Shown here: in pieces, positions 54,688-63,759 of the stretch
Layout of the letters: each line of letters begins with the position of its first letter
Numbering within the stretch: the stretch's first letter is position 1
Assembly (NCBI RefSeq): GCF_003432075.1
Contig: NZ_QWBU01000007.1
Span: forward strand, 162,783 to 226,782
DNA from: Shinella sp. WSJ-2
GTDB taxonomy: Bacteria > Pseudomonadota > Alphaproteobacteria > Rhizobiales > Rhizobiaceae
Direction of reading: 5' to 3'
Length of the DNA stretch: 64,000 nucleotides
Made by a program: the position numbers and the translations under genes
The notes under the pieces: model-generated
Seen by the model: only the letters and a program-made list of their open reading frames with translations
Told to the model about the DNA's origin: nothing
The model's database searches: none

Positions 54688-54825
54688 AATCGGCGTCGGA
54701 ACCAGAACAGCTTGGGTGAATTGCGGCTTTTAGGCGGACAGCAGGCCTCACCTCTCCTGTTGTATATTTGTCCCCGCTGGGTGGTGACGCTAAGAGGCTG
54801 CCACCATCGCCCGCCCCTCCCTCCA

Positions 54826-54912
54826 CGTCATCCTCGGGCTTGACCCGAGGATCCATGCCACAAGCGAGGCGGTGCGGAGGTGTGGATCCTCGGGTCAAGC
54901 CCGAGGATGACG
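54826..54912. repeat. Pair of opposed REP-type palindromes
   Basis: Two exact 30-bp copies in inverted orientation (54826-54855 and 54883-54912), each itself containing the palindrome CCTCGGG-CTTGA-CCCGAGG, separated by 27 bp. The same core occurs at 14342-14392. The pairing of two inverted units resembles BIME arrangements of enterobacterial REP elements. Confidence 0.85.
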
Positions 54913-54959
54913 GAGGAGAATGACGAGCCACGAGCAGAAGTGGGCGCCAGACACGAAGA

Positions 54960-54985
54960 AGCCCGGCGCCAAAGTCGGCCGGGCT
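54960..54985 (-). terminator. Terminator of the DUF3126 gene
   Basis: Minus strand AGCCCGGC, loop of 10, GCCGGGCT, then TCTTCG, 26 bp after the stop. The T run is short. Confidence 0.6.
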
Positions 54986-55011
54986 CTTTAAATTCGAGCA
55001 ATACCCGGGGA

Positions 55012-55215
55012 TCACAGATCGATGTCGAGGATCGCCATGGAGAAATTGTAGGAGAGCTCGCCGTCCTCGTCGTCGCGGAACACGACGCCCAGGAATTCAT
55101 CAGCAAGATAGACCTCGGCCGATTCATCCTTGCGCGGACGCGCCTTGATGACGATCTCCTTGTTGATGTTCCGCTTGAAGTAGGCCTCGAGCTTCCTGAT
55201 TTCTTCCGGCTTCAC
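55012..55215 (-). CDS. DUF3126 family protein
   Basis: 67 residues from a GTG start, GGAG 8 bases upstream. One compact domain, MKPEEIRKLEAYFKRNIN followed by a beta-rich part DEFLGVVFRDDEDGELSYNF, the pattern of DUF3126, found in alphaproteobacteria and without known function. Cytoplasmic, acidic at the C-terminus. It lies 96 bp downstream of cysE on the same strand with no terminator between, an arrangement common in rhizobia. Confidence 0.88.
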   Translation of the reverse strand: MKPEEIRKLEAYFKRNINKEIVIKARPRKDESAEVYLADEFLGVVFRDDEDGELSYNFSMAILDIDL

Positions 55216-55311
55216 GACATGTCTCCGTCAATGATTTGATGTGCCGCGCTTCTCGCACCTGCTCCGGAGCCTGTAAACCCTCGAAGTCCGATGCGTGTCG
55301 ACTTTTCCGCC

Positions 55312-56145
55312 TCAGAGATCGTAGTCGAAGGCCGCCAGCAGCTGGTCCATGGCGCGCGACGGCTCGTTGCAGCCCGCCTCTCCGACGACCTTGGCCGGCA
55401 CACCGGCCACCGTCGATTTCGGCGGGACCGGCTTGAGTACGACGGAGCCCGCGGCAATGCGCGAGCAATGGCCGATATGGATGTTGCCGAGGATTTTCGC
55501 GCCAGCACCAATCATCACGCCGTCGCCGATCTTCGGATGACGATCGCCACCCTCCTTGCCGGTGCCACCGAGCGTCACGTTATGCAGGATCGAGACGTTG
55601 TCGCCGATGGAGGCGGTCTCGCCGACAACAAGGCCTGTCGCGTGATCGAGGAAGATCCCCTTGCCGATATGGGCCGCCGGGTTGATATCCGTCTGGAACA
55701 CGCTGGAGGAACGGCTCTGCAGATAGAGCGCGAGATCGCGCCGGCCGCTGGTATAGAGCCAGTGCGCGACGCGGTGCGTCTGGATGGCGTGGAACCCCTT
55801 GAAATAGAGCACGGCATCCAGGAACCGCAGGCATGCTGGGTCGCGGTCGTAGACGGCCTGGATATCGACGCGCAGGATGCTGCCCCATTCCGGCCAGTCT
55901 TCAAGCATTTCGTCAAAAATCTGATGCAGGAGATTGGCCTGAAGGTCCGGATGATCGAGGCGCTCACAGACGCGATGGATCACGCTTTCTTCCAGCGAGC
56001 GGTGGTTCAGCACCGTCGAATAGAGAAAGGCCGCCAGCAGCGGCTCGGCCTGGGCGGCAACGCGGGCTTCCTCGCGCAGGCTGTCCCAGATCGGATCCAT
56101 GGCCTTGAGCTTGTCACCGGCCCTAAGTTCATTCGTCGCGACCAT
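55312..56145 (-). CDS. cysE: Serine O-acetyltransferase
   Basis: 277 residues. Makes O-acetylserine, the carbon skeleton of cysteine. The N-terminal helical domain (DPIWDSLREEARVAAQ) is followed by a left-handed beta helix; the catalytic block LDHATGLVVGETASIGDNVS and LGGTGKEGGDRHPKIGDGVM are typical of class CysE. The C-terminus, which in many family members inserts into O-acetylserine sulfhydrylase and ends in Ile, here ends FDYDL. AAGGAG precedes the ATG. Confidence 0.96.
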   Translation of the reverse strand: MVATNELRAGDKLKAMDPIWDSLREEARVAAQAEPLLAAFLYSTVLNHRSLEESVIHRVCERLDHPDLQANLLHQIFDEMLEDWPEWGSILRVDIQAVYDRDPACLRFLDAVLYFKGFHAIQTHRVAHWLYTSGRRDLALYLQSRSSSVFQTDINPAAHIGKGIFLDHATGLVVGETASIGDNVSILHNVTLGGTGKEGGDRHPKIGDGVMIGAGAKILGNIHIGHCSRIAAGSVVLKPVPPKSTVAGVPAKVVGEAGCNEPSRAMDQLLAAFDYDL

Positions 56146-56184
56146 CGCCGCACTCCTTCATCATCTACAGGACCCTATATAAAG

Positions 56185-56219
56185 CAAAGCGCGCCCGAGC
56201 GGAATGGCCGGACGCGCTT
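56185..56219 (-). terminator. Terminator of the alpha/beta hydrolase gene
   Basis: Minus strand AAAGCGCG, a 19-base loop, CGCGCTTT, then GCTTTATATA, 16 bp after the hydrolase stop. The loop is large and the T run interrupted. Confidence 0.6.
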
Positions 56220-56235
56220 TGTCGTAAACGGGGTC

Positions 56236-57021
56236 TCAGCGCGCGCCAATCTCCGCATAGAAATCCAGCACAGCACGCTTAAAAACCTTGTCGCCGACGG
56301 CAAGCATGTGGTCGCGGCCGGGAATATCGAGCGCGCGTGCATCCGGCATCAGCGCGGCGAGATCCTGCGGATTGCCGGCAATGTCGTCCTTCGTGCCGAC
56401 GCCGATCAAAGCCGGCACGTCGATACGGCCCATGTCCTCGACGGTCAGCAAATCCCGCGAGGTCATGATGCAGGCGGCAAGCGCCTGGCGGTCGGATTTC
56501 GTCTGTTCCGCGAAGGCGCGGAACATGCGGCCGCGCTCATGGGTCACGACATCGAGCGAGGGTGCGAGCAGCGCATCCGCGATCGGATCCCAGTCGCCCA
56601 CACCTTCCACCATGCCGATGCCGAGCCCGCCGAAGACGACGGAGCGCACGCGGTGCGGATGGGCCAGCGCCATGAAGGCAGTGATGCGCGCGCCCATCGA
56701 ATAGCCGAAGACATGGGCTTCGGGGATGCCGAGATGGTCGAGCAGGGCTGCCGCATCACCCGCCATCAGCGGCGGCGTATAGAGCGCCGGATCGTGCGGC
56801 TTGTCACTGGCGCCGTGGCCGCGATTGTCGAGCGCGATGACGCGGTAGCCCGCATCGCCCAGCGTCTTCAGCCAGCCGGGAAACACCCAGTTGACATTGG
56901 CACTGGAGGCAAAGCCGTGGATCATCAGCACCGGATCGCCCGACGGGTCGCCCTCGTCGAAAAAAGCGAGCTCCAGGCCCTCATGGGTGAAACGGGAAAA
57001 GGGCGGGGGATCAAGGTTCAT
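56236..57021 (-). CDS. Alpha/beta hydrolase
   Basis: 261 residues, no signal peptide. The nucleophile Ser108 lies in GYSMG, the oxyanion motif HGF at 35-37, the catalytic His238 in GRDHML and the acid probably in GTKDDIAGN. The fold is that of serine esterases and C-C bond hydrolases; substrate unknown. Diverges from the zinc-ribbon protein across a control region holding an 11-bp dyad. Confidence 0.9.
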   Translation of the reverse strand: MNLDPPPFSRFTHEGLELAFFDEGDPSGDPVLMIHGFASSANVNWVFPGWLKTLGDAGYRVIALDNRGHGASDKPHDPALYTPPLMAGDAAALLDHLGIPEAHVFGYSMGARITAFMALAHPHRVRSVVFGGLGIGMVEGVGDWDPIADALLAPSLDVVTHERGRMFRAFAEQTKSDRQALAACIMTSRDLLTVEDMGRIDVPALIGVGTKDDIAGNPQDLAALMPDARALDIPGRDHMLAVGDKVFKRAVLDFYAEIGAR

Positions 57022-57119
57022 CGCAGGCCGTCTTTCGTTTTCTCGACCCTGCTCATACTGCCCTTTGCCCGCGGAGAAAACGGCAGCGGCACGGAAATCT
57101 GTCTCATGTTTAGTCGCCG

Positions 57120-57149
57120 ATGATTGAAATCGATACCAATTTCAATCAT
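57120..57149. promoter_or_regulatory. Perfect 11-bp inverted repeat in a divergent control region
   Basis: ATGATTGAAAT, eight bases, ATTTCAATCAT, A+T-rich against a G+C-rich background, 99 bp before the hydrolase start and 88 bp before the zinc-ribbon start. No T run on either side, so it looks like an operator rather than a terminator. Confidence 0.5.
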
Positions 57150-57236
57150 TGGGGTCCGCGACGGTTTTGCATCTACACATTTCACCGGAAGGCGACTATG
57201 GTCCGCGCCAGAAAACGGACTTCCACGGAGCATGAC

Positions 57237-57485
57237 ATGGCTGGGCACAGCATTCCCCATTTCCAGAACGACGGCGGCCATGGTGTCATCGAGATCGGCG
57301 TGAAGGAATTCATGTGCGTCGGCGCCTCGGTGCCCTACGACCACCCGCATGTCTTCCTCGACATGGGCGACGACAACGAAAAGGTCTGCCCCTACTGCTC
57401 AACGCTCTACCGCTACAATGCCAGCCTGAAGGCCACGCAGACGGAACCTGCTGGCTGCACCTTCACCAACCAGGCGGCGGCGTGA
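57237..57485 (+). CDS. Zinc-finger CHCC protein (NDUFS6-like)
   Basis: 82 residues from the ATG at 57237, with GGAG upstream. A zf-CHCC domain: Cys27, a His at 36 or 38 (PYDHPHVFLDMG), Cys51 and Cys54 (VCPYCSTLYRY) would bind zinc. Relatives are the mitochondrial complex I subunit NDUFS6 and its alphaproteobacterial counterpart in Paracoccus complex I. The nuo genes are not in the window, so a role in complex I is by homology. 22 bp upstream of the monooxygenase gene on the same strand. Confidence 0.9.
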   Translation: MAGHSIPHFQNDGGHGVIEIGVKEFMCVGASVPYDHPHVFLDMGDDNEKVCPYCSTLYRYNASLKATQTEPAGCTFTNQAAA

Positions 57486-57507
57486 CGGCCCAAAGGGCCG
57501 CACCATC

Positions 57508-58668
57508 ATGTCTTCTTTAACCTCCGCGACCATCGTCGGCGCCGGCATTGCCGGCCTGACGACAGCCCTTGCGCTCGCCCGCAAGGGCATCTCTTCCCAT
57601 ATCCTTGAGCAGGCCCCCGCCCTCGAAGAGGTCGGCGCCGGCCTTCAGCTCTCGCCAAACGCCTCGCGCATCCTCGCCGATCTCGGCCTCATCGACGCGT
57701 TGAGCGCCCGCTGGAACGAGCCGGATCATATCCTGCTCGCCTCGGGACAGACGCTGTCTCCACTCGCTTCCGTTCCCGCCGGCCAGGCGGCCCGCAGCCG
57801 CTGGGGCTCGCCCTATGGCGTCCTGCACCGGGCGTCGCTCCAGACCGTGCTCATCGATGCCGTCAGGCAAAACCCGTTCTGCACGCTGACGACGGGGGCG
57901 CGAATCGAAAGCGTTGAAGCAGCCCGCGCCGTTGCGCCGGCCGATTTGCTCGTTGCCGCCGACGGCGTCTGGTCGCGCCTGCGCCAGGCCGTGCCGGGCG
58001 CCCTGCCCGCCCGCTATTCCGGCAACATTGCCTGGCGCTTCCTCGTGCCCTACGGCCTGGCACCGGCCTTCCTCAATCCGCGCACCGTGACGGCCTTTCT
58101 CGGCCCGCATGCGCATCTCGTCGCCTATCCGCTGGCGGAGATGCAGGCCTTCAACATCGTCGCCATCCATGCGCAGGCCGATGCGCCTCCGGAAGGCTGG
58201 ACGCGCAAGGGCGATGCCTTGACACGTGGCCGTCTTCAGGAGGCCTTTGCCGGCTGGCACACGGGCATCCGCCGCCTCATCGCGGAGGCGCAAAGCCCTA
58301 TGGCATGGCCCCTGTTCGGCTGCGCCGACGGTGCCTGGACGGATGGAAAAGGCATCGTGCTGATCGGCGACGCCGCCCATGCCATGACGCCCTTCGCGGC
58401 CCAGGGCGCCGCCATGGCGATCGAGGATGCGGCCCTGCTGGCAAACCGCCTCGCCGGCACCAGCGAGATCGGACCGGCCTTGCGCCGGTTCGAAAAGGAA
58501 CGCCGCGAACGCGTCGAAAAAGTCCGCAGCCGCGGCGCTTTCAACCGCTTCGCCTATCACGCCCGCGGCCCGGTGGCGCTTGCCCGCAACCTCGTGCTTT
58601 CGCTGCGCAAGCCGGAACAGCTCGCTGGCGATCTGGACTGGCTTTACGGCTACCGCACGCCGGATTGA
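57508..58668 (+). CDS. FAD-dependent aromatic monooxygenase (salicylate-hydroxylase type)
   Basis: 386 residues. FAD-binding Rossmann motif GAGIAG at 11-16, DG motif in LLVAADGVWSRLRQAVPG and the ribityl-binding GDAAHAMTPFAAQGAAMAIEDA near 287 define class A flavoprotein hydroxylases (UbiH, salicylate or 3-hydroxybenzoate hydroxylase). Which aromatic or quinone precursor it hydroxylates cannot be told. Cytoplasmic. Its start is 22 bp after the zinc-ribbon gene, so probably cotranscribed; the functional link is unclear. Confidence 0.92.
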   Translation: MSSLTSATIVGAGIAGLTTALALARKGISSHILEQAPALEEVGAGLQLSPNASRILADLGLIDALSARWNEPDHILLASGQTLSPLASVPAGQAARSRWGSPYGVLHRASLQTVLIDAVRQNPFCTLTTGARIESVEAARAVAPADLLVAADGVWSRLRQAVPGALPARYSGNIAWRFLVPYGLAPAFLNPRTVTAFLGPHAHLVAYPLAEMQAFNIVAIHAQADAPPEGWTRKGDALTRGRLQEAFAGWHTGIRRLIAEAQSPMAWPLFGCADGAWTDGKGIVLIGDAAHAMTPFAAQGAAMAIEDAALLANRLAGTSEIGPALRRFEKERRERVEKVRSRGAFNRFAYHARGPVALARNLVLSLRKPEQLAGDLDWLYGYRTPD

Positions 58669-58670
58669 AC

Positions 58671-58703
58671 CCCTCACCCGGCAAACCGGATGAGGGTAAT
58701 TTT
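58671..58703. terminator. Terminator between the monooxygenase and metC
   Basis: CCCTCACCCGG, loop CAAA, CCGGATGAGGG (11-bp stem, one mismatch) followed by TAATTTT, two bases after the monooxygenase stop and 5 bp before the end of the convergent metC. Confidence 0.75.
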
Positions 58704-58707
58704 CGTG

Positions 58708-59898
58708 TCAGGCGGCGCGCGCCGCGGCCAGCCCGCGCTCGATATCCGCCTTGATATCCTTGACGTCCTCGAGGCCGATCTGCAGGCGCAGCACCGGACC
58801 TTCTTCCGGCCCCTTGGCGACGCGGCGGTCGTTGAGGTTCACATGCACTGCAAGGCACTCGAAACCGCCCCAGGAATAGCCGAGGCCGAAGATGCCGAGG
58901 GCATCGAGGAACGCATGGGCCTTGGCCTTGTGGCGCTCCGGCGCGCCGCCGTCGAGCACGATGGAGAAGATGCCGCTCGAGCCCTTGAAGTCGCGCTTCC
59001 AGAGATCGTGGCCCGGAAAACTCGGCAGGGCCGGATGCAGCACGCGCGACACGTCCTCGATACCTTCCAGCCAGCGCGCCAGCTCCAGCGCGCTTTCCTG
59101 ATGCCGCTCCAGCCGCACGCCCATGGTGCGCAGACCGCGCAGCACCTGATAGGCATCGTCCGGCGATGCGCAGGTGCCGAGGGTGATCTGCGTGTCGTGC
59201 AGTTGCTCCCAATGGGCGGCATTGGCGGAGACGGTGCCGAACAGCACGTCGGAATGGCCGGCCGGATACTTTGTCGCTGCATGAATGGAGACGTCGACGC
59301 CAAAATCGAGCGGCTTGAAATAGAGCGGCGTCGCCCAGGTGTTGTCCATGGTGACGACGGCGCCGTGCTTGTGCGCGGCAGCGGCAGTCGCCGGGATGTC
59401 CTGCATTTCGAACGTGTTGGAGCCCGGCGCTTCCGTGTGCACCAGCTTGGTGTTCAGCTTGATCAGGGCCTCGATACCCGCGCCGATCATCGGGTCGTAA
59501 TATTCGACGGTTACGCCGAGCCGCTTCAGCATCGTGTCGCAGAAATGCCGCGTCGGGTGATAGACGGAATCCACGATCAGCGCATGGTCGCCGGACGAGA
59601 GATAGGCCAGAAACGGTACCGTTACGGCGGCTAGACCCGACGGCACGAGAATGGTTCCGGCAGAGCCTTCAAGCTCGTCGATCGCCGCACAAAGCGCATC
59701 CGTCGTCGGCGTGCCGCGCGTGCCATAGGTGTATTTCTGCGCCCTGCTTTCCATCGTCGCGGCATTCGGGAAAAGCACCGTCGAGGCATGCACGACCGGC
59801 GGGTTGACGAAACCATGATACTCAGCTGGATCGTTTCCGGCATGGGCAAGGCGGGTGTTAGCGCCGGCGCCGGCGAGGATTTCGTCTCTGTTTTTCAT
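58708..59898 (-). CDS. metC: Cystathionine beta-lyase
   Basis: 396 residues. A PLP enzyme of the Cys/Met metabolism family that splits cystathionine into homocysteine, pyruvate and ammonia. The PLP lysine is Lys210 (HAATKYPAGH); the segments YTYGTRGTPT and PSGLAAVTVPFLA and the gamma-family TEAPGSNTFEMQD are typical. Sequence alone cannot exclude related gamma-family enzymes, but the MetC branch fits best. It diverges from aapJ. The ribosome site is weak. Confidence 0.93.
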   Translation of the reverse strand: MKNRDEILAGAGANTRLAHAGNDPAEYHGFVNPPVVHASTVLFPNAATMESRAQKYTYGTRGTPTTDALCAAIDELEGSAGTILVPSGLAAVTVPFLAYLSSGDHALIVDSVYHPTRHFCDTMLKRLGVTVEYYDPMIGAGIEALIKLNTKLVHTEAPGSNTFEMQDIPATAAAAHKHGAVVTMDNTWATPLYFKPLDFGVDVSIHAATKYPAGHSDVLFGTVSANAAHWEQLHDTQITLGTCASPDDAYQVLRGLRTMGVRLERHQESALELARWLEGIEDVSRVLHPALPSFPGHDLWKRDFKGSSGIFSIVLDGGAPERHKAKAHAFLDALGIFGLGYSWGGFECLAVHVNLNDRRVAKGPEEGPVLRLQIGLEDVKDIKADIERGLAAARAA

Positions 59899-60252
59899 GG
59901 ATCAGTCCGGAGGAAATTCGAGGGATGTAAGCGAAAGACTCTTGGATAGGCACACGGGCGGGTCAAGCCCCAACTTGTCTCCATGACATGCGCCCAAAGC
60001 GCTTCAAGTGTTAATTACGCGGATATTTTGAGCGATTTACTGCACATATCCCTATTTTTCTGCCCAAATTCCCGCCAAACATCGACAAATTTCGCTTACT
60101 GACTGGAAAATAAGCCCGATCACTTGACCCTGCGAAAATTTGAGCATGAGATAAGCAACCTCGCGCCGGGAGGGTGGCGAGTTCCGCAACGTGCTGATTT
60201 CAACGCGTGACCAGCGGACAAAACAAAGACAACAGAAAAAGGTTGTGAAAAA
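59899..60252. other. Control region between metC and aapJ
   Basis: 354 bp without a gene. Holds the starts of metC and aapJ. A possible -35 for aapJ is TTGACC at 60124-60129, but no good -10 follows. The aapJ leader is A-rich with AAAGG about 11 bases ahead of the ATG. No SAM riboswitch fold recognised near metC. Confidence 0.5.
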
Positions 60253-61281
60253 ATGGCAAAAAAAATCGTGACAGCGCTCGTTGGCGCTGCCGTGCTGGGG
60301 CTTGGCGCAACGGCTGCTCAGGCAGATACGCTCTCTGACGTGAAGGCCAAGGGGTTCGTGCAGTGCGGCGTGAACGGTTCGAACCTCGCCGGTTTCGGCG
60401 CGCAGGATTCGGCCGGTAACTGGGCCGGTCTCGACATCGATCTTTGCAAGGCCGTGGCCGCTGCCGTCTTCGGCGATGCCACCAAGGTGAAGTTCACCCC
60501 CCTTTCCGCCAAGGACCGCTTCCCGGCCCTGCAGTCGGGTGAAATCGACCTTCTGGCCCGCAACACCACCTGGAGCGTCAGCCGCGATTCGCAGCTCGGC
60601 TTCGATTTCCGCGCTGTGAACTACTATGACGGCCAGGGCTTCATGGTGAAGAAGGAGCTCGGCGTGAAGTCGGCGCTCGAACTCTCCGGCGCATCGGTCT
60701 GCGTGCAGTCCGGCACGACGACGGAACTGAACCTTGCCGACTACTTCCGCTCCAACAACATGGACTTCAAGCCGGTCGTCTTCGAAGCGCAGGATGAAGC
60801 AGACGCCGCCTACAATGCCGGCCGTTGCGACGCGTACACGACCGACGCTTCGGGCCTCTATTCGATCCGCCTGAAGATGGCCAATCCGGACGACCATATG
60901 GTCCTGCCGGAAATCATCTCCAAGGAGCCGCTCGGCCCGGCCGTTCGCCAGAACGACTCCAAGTGGTTCGATATCGTGACTTGGTCGCACTATGCGATGG
61001 TCGCCGCCGAAGAATTCGGCATCACCACCGCGAATGTCGAAGAGATGAAGAAGTCCGCCAACCCGGATATCAAGCGCTTCCTCGGCGAAGAAGCTGACAG
61101 CACCATCGGTGCCGACCTCGGCCTGCCGAAGGACTGGGCCGTGCAGATCATCAAGGCCGTCGGCAACTACGGCGAATCCTTCGATCGCAATGTCGGCGAA
61201 GGCTCCCCGCTCAAGATCGCCCGTGGCCTGAACGCTCAGTGGACCAAAGGTGGCCTGCAGTACGCGCCGCCGATCCGCTAA
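60253..61281 (+). CDS. aapJ: General L-amino acid ABC transporter substrate-binding protein AapJ
   Basis: 342 residues. Signal peptide to residue 24 (AAQA before DTL). The mature protein has family-3 binding-protein features: LSDVKAKGFVQCGVNGS, FSLLSAKDRF-like region around the ligand site (TPLSAKDRFPALQSGEIDL) and VNYYDGQGFMVKKEL. It delivers a wide range of L-amino acids to AapQMP; in Rhizobium this system is needed for effective symbiosis. A hairpin follows before aapQ. Confidence 0.95.
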   Translation: MAKKIVTALVGAAVLGLGATAAQADTLSDVKAKGFVQCGVNGSNLAGFGAQDSAGNWAGLDIDLCKAVAAAVFGDATKVKFTPLSAKDRFPALQSGEIDLLARNTTWSVSRDSQLGFDFRAVNYYDGQGFMVKKELGVKSALELSGASVCVQSGTTTELNLADYFRSNNMDFKPVVFEAQDEADAAYNAGRCDAYTTDASGLYSIRLKMANPDDHMVLPEIISKEPLGPAVRQNDSKWFDIVTWSHYAMVAAEEFGITTANVEEMKKSANPDIKRFLGEEADSTIGADLGLPKDWAVQIIKAVGNYGESFDRNVGEGSPLKIARGLNAQWTKGGLQYAPPIR

Positions 61282-61303
61282 GCTGCGATCAGACGTGACG
61301 ATC

Positions 61304-61334
61304 GGGAGGGCGCATAAACGCCCTCCCCTTTAAA
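61304..61334 (+). other. Intercistronic hairpin between aapJ and aapQ
   Basis: GGGAGGGCG, loop CATAAA, CGCCCTCCC, then CTTTAAAA, 22 bp after aapJ. A leaky terminator or 3' stabiliser here would give more binding protein than permease, as is usual in such operons. Confidence 0.7.
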
Positions 61335-61378
61335 ACAAACGCCCGGAAAACAGGGCGAACCAACGTCAGGGGAAATGC

Positions 61379-62587
61379 ATGGCTCTTGCGGATGCCCGAA
61401 CAGGGTCCGGCGAACCGCCGAAGGTATCGCTTCTTTACAATCCGGCGCTCCGAAGCGTCGTCTATCAGGTCGTCACGCTCGTCGTGATCATCGGCGCCGT
61501 CTGGTACGCCTGGAACAACGTCGTCCAGAACCTCGCCCGCGCCAACATGACGGCGGGCTTCGGCTTCCTGAACAGCCGCGCCGGTTTCGACCTTGCGCAG
61601 GCACTGATTCCCTATTCAAGCGACTCGACCTATTTCCGGGCGCTGCAGGTCGGCCTTTTGAACACGCTCGTGGTCGCCGCCGCCGGCATCGTCACCGCGA
61701 CGATCGTCGGTCTGCTGGTCGGCGTCGGGCGCCTGTCGCACAACTGGCTGATCGCGCGCCTCTGCACGATCTATGTGGAAATCTTCCGCAACATCCCGCC
61801 GCTGCTCGTCATCTTCTTCTGGTATCTCGGCGTTCTCGCCCTTCTGCCCTCCATCCGCACGATCTTCCAGAATCTCAAGGAAGATCCGAACGCGGTGTTC
61901 TTCATCTCCAACCGCGGCATCTACATGCCCGCCCCGGTTTTCGGTGAAGGTTTTGGCGTCGTGCTCGTCGCCCTGCTGATCGGCATCGTCGCGGCCATCG
62001 TGTTCACGATCTGGGCGAATGCCCGCCAGCGCGCCACGGGCCAGCGCCCGCCGGTTCTCTGGATCAATCTCGCTCTCGTCGTGCTGCTGCCGCTTGCCGT
62101 CTTCATTGTCATGGGCCAGCCCCTGACGCTGGATTACGCGGTGCCGGGCTCCTTCAACATGAAGGGCGGCATGGTCATAGGCCCTGAATTCCTGGCGCTC
62201 TATCTGGCGCTGTCGCTCTATACGGCCTCGTTCATCGCCGAAATCGTGCGCGCCGGCATCCGCGGCGTCTCGCACGGCCAGTCGGAAGCCTCCTACGCGC
62301 TCGGTCTGCGCCCCGGCCAGGCAACCCGCCTCGTCGTGCTGCCGCAGGCGCTGCGCATCATCATTCCGCCGCTCACCTCGCAATATCTCAACCTCATCAA
62401 GAACTCCTCGCTCGCGGTGGCCGTCGGTTATGCCGATCTCGTCGCGGTCGGCGGTACCATCCTCAACCAGTCCGGCAAGTCGATCGAGATCATCTCGATC
62501 TGGATGCTGATCTATGTCTCGATCAGCCTCATCACGTCGCTGTTCATGAACTGGTTCAATGCCAAGATGGCCCTGGTGGAGCGCTGA
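61379..62587 (+). CDS. aapQ: General L-amino acid ABC transporter permease AapQ
   Basis: 402 residues, larger than a simple HisM-type permease, with an N-terminal extension and about eight transmembrane helices. The EAA loop that docks the ATPase is [20 protein letters not shown], and [16 protein letters not shown] near the C-terminus is typical of the polar amino-acid permeases. GGGGAAATGC precedes the ATG. One base after its stop the aapM ATG begins. Confidence 0.95.
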   Translation: MALADARTGSGEPPKVSLLYNPALRSVVYQVVTLVVIIGAVWYAWNNVVQNLARANMTAGFGFLNSRAGFDLAQALIPYSSDSTYFRALQVGLLNTLVVAAAGIVTATIVGLLVGVGRLSHNWLIARLCTIYVEIFRNIPPLLVIFFWYLGVLALLPSIRTIFQNLKEDPNAVFFISNRGIYMPAPVFGEGFGVVLVALLIGIVAAIVFTIWANARQRATGQRPPVLWINLALVVLLPLAVFIVMGQPLTLDYAVPGSFNMKGGMVIGPEFLALYLALSLYTASFIAEIVRAGIRGVSHGQSEASYALGLRPGQATRLVVLPQALRIIIPPLTSQYLNLIKNSSLAVAVGYADLVAVGGTILNQSGKSIEIISIWMLIYVSISLITSLFMNWFNAKMALVER

Positions 62588-62588
62588 G

Positions 62589-63743
62589 ATGACCGAGACC
62601 ATTACCTATGTCCGCGACCGGTTCCTCGAGCAGGAAAAGCCGCCGCTGTCCGATTCGACGGCTATCGGGTGGATCCGCAAGAACCTCTTCGCTTCGGTGA
62701 AGGACAGCGTCCTGTCGCTCGTTGCCCTTGCGGCGCTCGTTTACTTCCTGCCGGGCCTGATCAACTGGCTGTTCATCTCTGCCGTCTGGACCGGTGCGGA
62801 CCGCACCGCCTGCCTGACGACCGATCAGGGCGGCCAGCTGCCGGCCGGCTGGAACGGCGCCTGCTGGGCCTATGTGAACGACCGCTTCGTACAGTTCATG
62901 TTCGGCTCCTATCCGCGTGACGAGCTGTGGCGGCCGCTTCTGGTCGCTGCCATGTTCGTGGCGCTGCTCGTGCCCTTCCTGATGCCGAAGATGCCGCGCA
63001 AGGGGCTGAACGCGCTGCTGCTCCTCATCGTCTTCCCGGTCGTCTCCTTCTTCCTGCTGCTCGGCGGCGTCTTCGGCCTGCGCCATGTGGAGACGTCGCT
63101 GTGGGGCGGCCTGATGGTGACGCTCATCCTGTCCTTCGTCGGCATCGTCGTTTCGCTGCCGGCCGGTATCCTGCTGGCGCTTGGGCGTCGTTCCAGCATG
63201 CCGATCCTCAAAACGGCCTGCATCACCTTCATTGAACTGATCCGTGGCGTGCCGCTGATCACCGTTCTGTTCATGGCGAGTGTGCTCCTGCCGCTCTTCC
63301 TGGAGCCGGGCAACAATATCGACAAGTTCCTGCGCGCGCTGATCGGCGTGTCGATCTTCGCATCCGCCTATATGGCCGAGGTCATTCGCGGCGGTCTTCA
63401 AGCCATTCCGAAAGGACAATATGAAGCGGCCGATGCTCTTGGTCTAAACTACTTCCACAAAATGACCTTCATCGTGCTACCGCAGGCCATCAAACTCGTG
63501 ATCCCCGGCATCGTGAACACCTTCATCGGCATGTTCAAGGATACGTCCCTCGTCACGATCATTTCGATGTACGACCTGCTCGGCATTGTGAAGGCGAGCT
63601 TTGGGGATTCGGGCTGGATCACGCCGGTCACGCCGCTGACGGGCCTGATCTTCGCCGGCTTCACATTCTGGATTTTCTGCTTCGGCATGTCGCGCTACTC
63701 GGCCTTCATCGAACGCCGCCTCGACAAGAGCCACAAGAGATAA
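62589..63743 (+). CDS. aapM: General L-amino acid ABC transporter permease AapM
   Basis: 384 residues from the ATG at 62589; the longer frame overlapping aapQ is not used. Second permease of the complex. A periplasmic Cys-containing loop ([20 protein letters not shown]) lies after the first helix; the EAA loop is [20 protein letters not shown], and [15 protein letters not shown] follows. Heterodimer with AapQ. The gap to aapP is 16 bp and holds its ribosome site. Confidence 0.95.
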   Translation: MTETITYVRDRFLEQEKPPLSDSTAIGWIRKNLFASVKDSVLSLVALAALVYFLPGLINWLFISAVWTGADRTACLTTDQGGQLPAGWNGACWAYVNDRFVQFMFGSYPRDELWRPLLVAAMFVALLVPFLMPKMPRKGLNALLLLIVFPVVSFFLLLGGVFGLRHVETSLWGGLMVTLILSFVGIVVSLPAGILLALGRRSSMPILKTACITFIELIRGVPLITVLFMASVLLPLFLEPGNNIDKFLRALIGVSIFASAYMAEVIRGGLQAIPKGQYEAADALGLNYFHKMTFIVLPQAIKLVIPGIVNTFIGMFKDTSLVTIISMYDLLGIVKASFGDSGWITPVTPLTGLIFAGFTFWIFCFGMSRYSAFIERRLDKSHKR

Positions 63744-63759
63744 GTGAGAGGAAACACAC

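Larger units (their letters stand above)
54524..55011. other. 488-bp intergenic region between phasin and DUF3126
   Basis: No protein gene I can support. From left to right it holds the phasin promoter, an A+T-rich inverted repeat (54645-54687), an opposed REP pair (54826-54912) and the terminator of the DUF3126 gene. It is the largest non-coding stretch of the window. Confidence 0.8.

Noticed and set aside
53984..54733. Plus-strand frame over the phasin region
   Set aside because: Antisense to the well-supported phasin; crosses its terminator and promoter.
54584..55015. Minus-strand frame over the REP doublet
   Set aside because: Its protein includes the translated REP sequence; such frames arise from the repeat itself.
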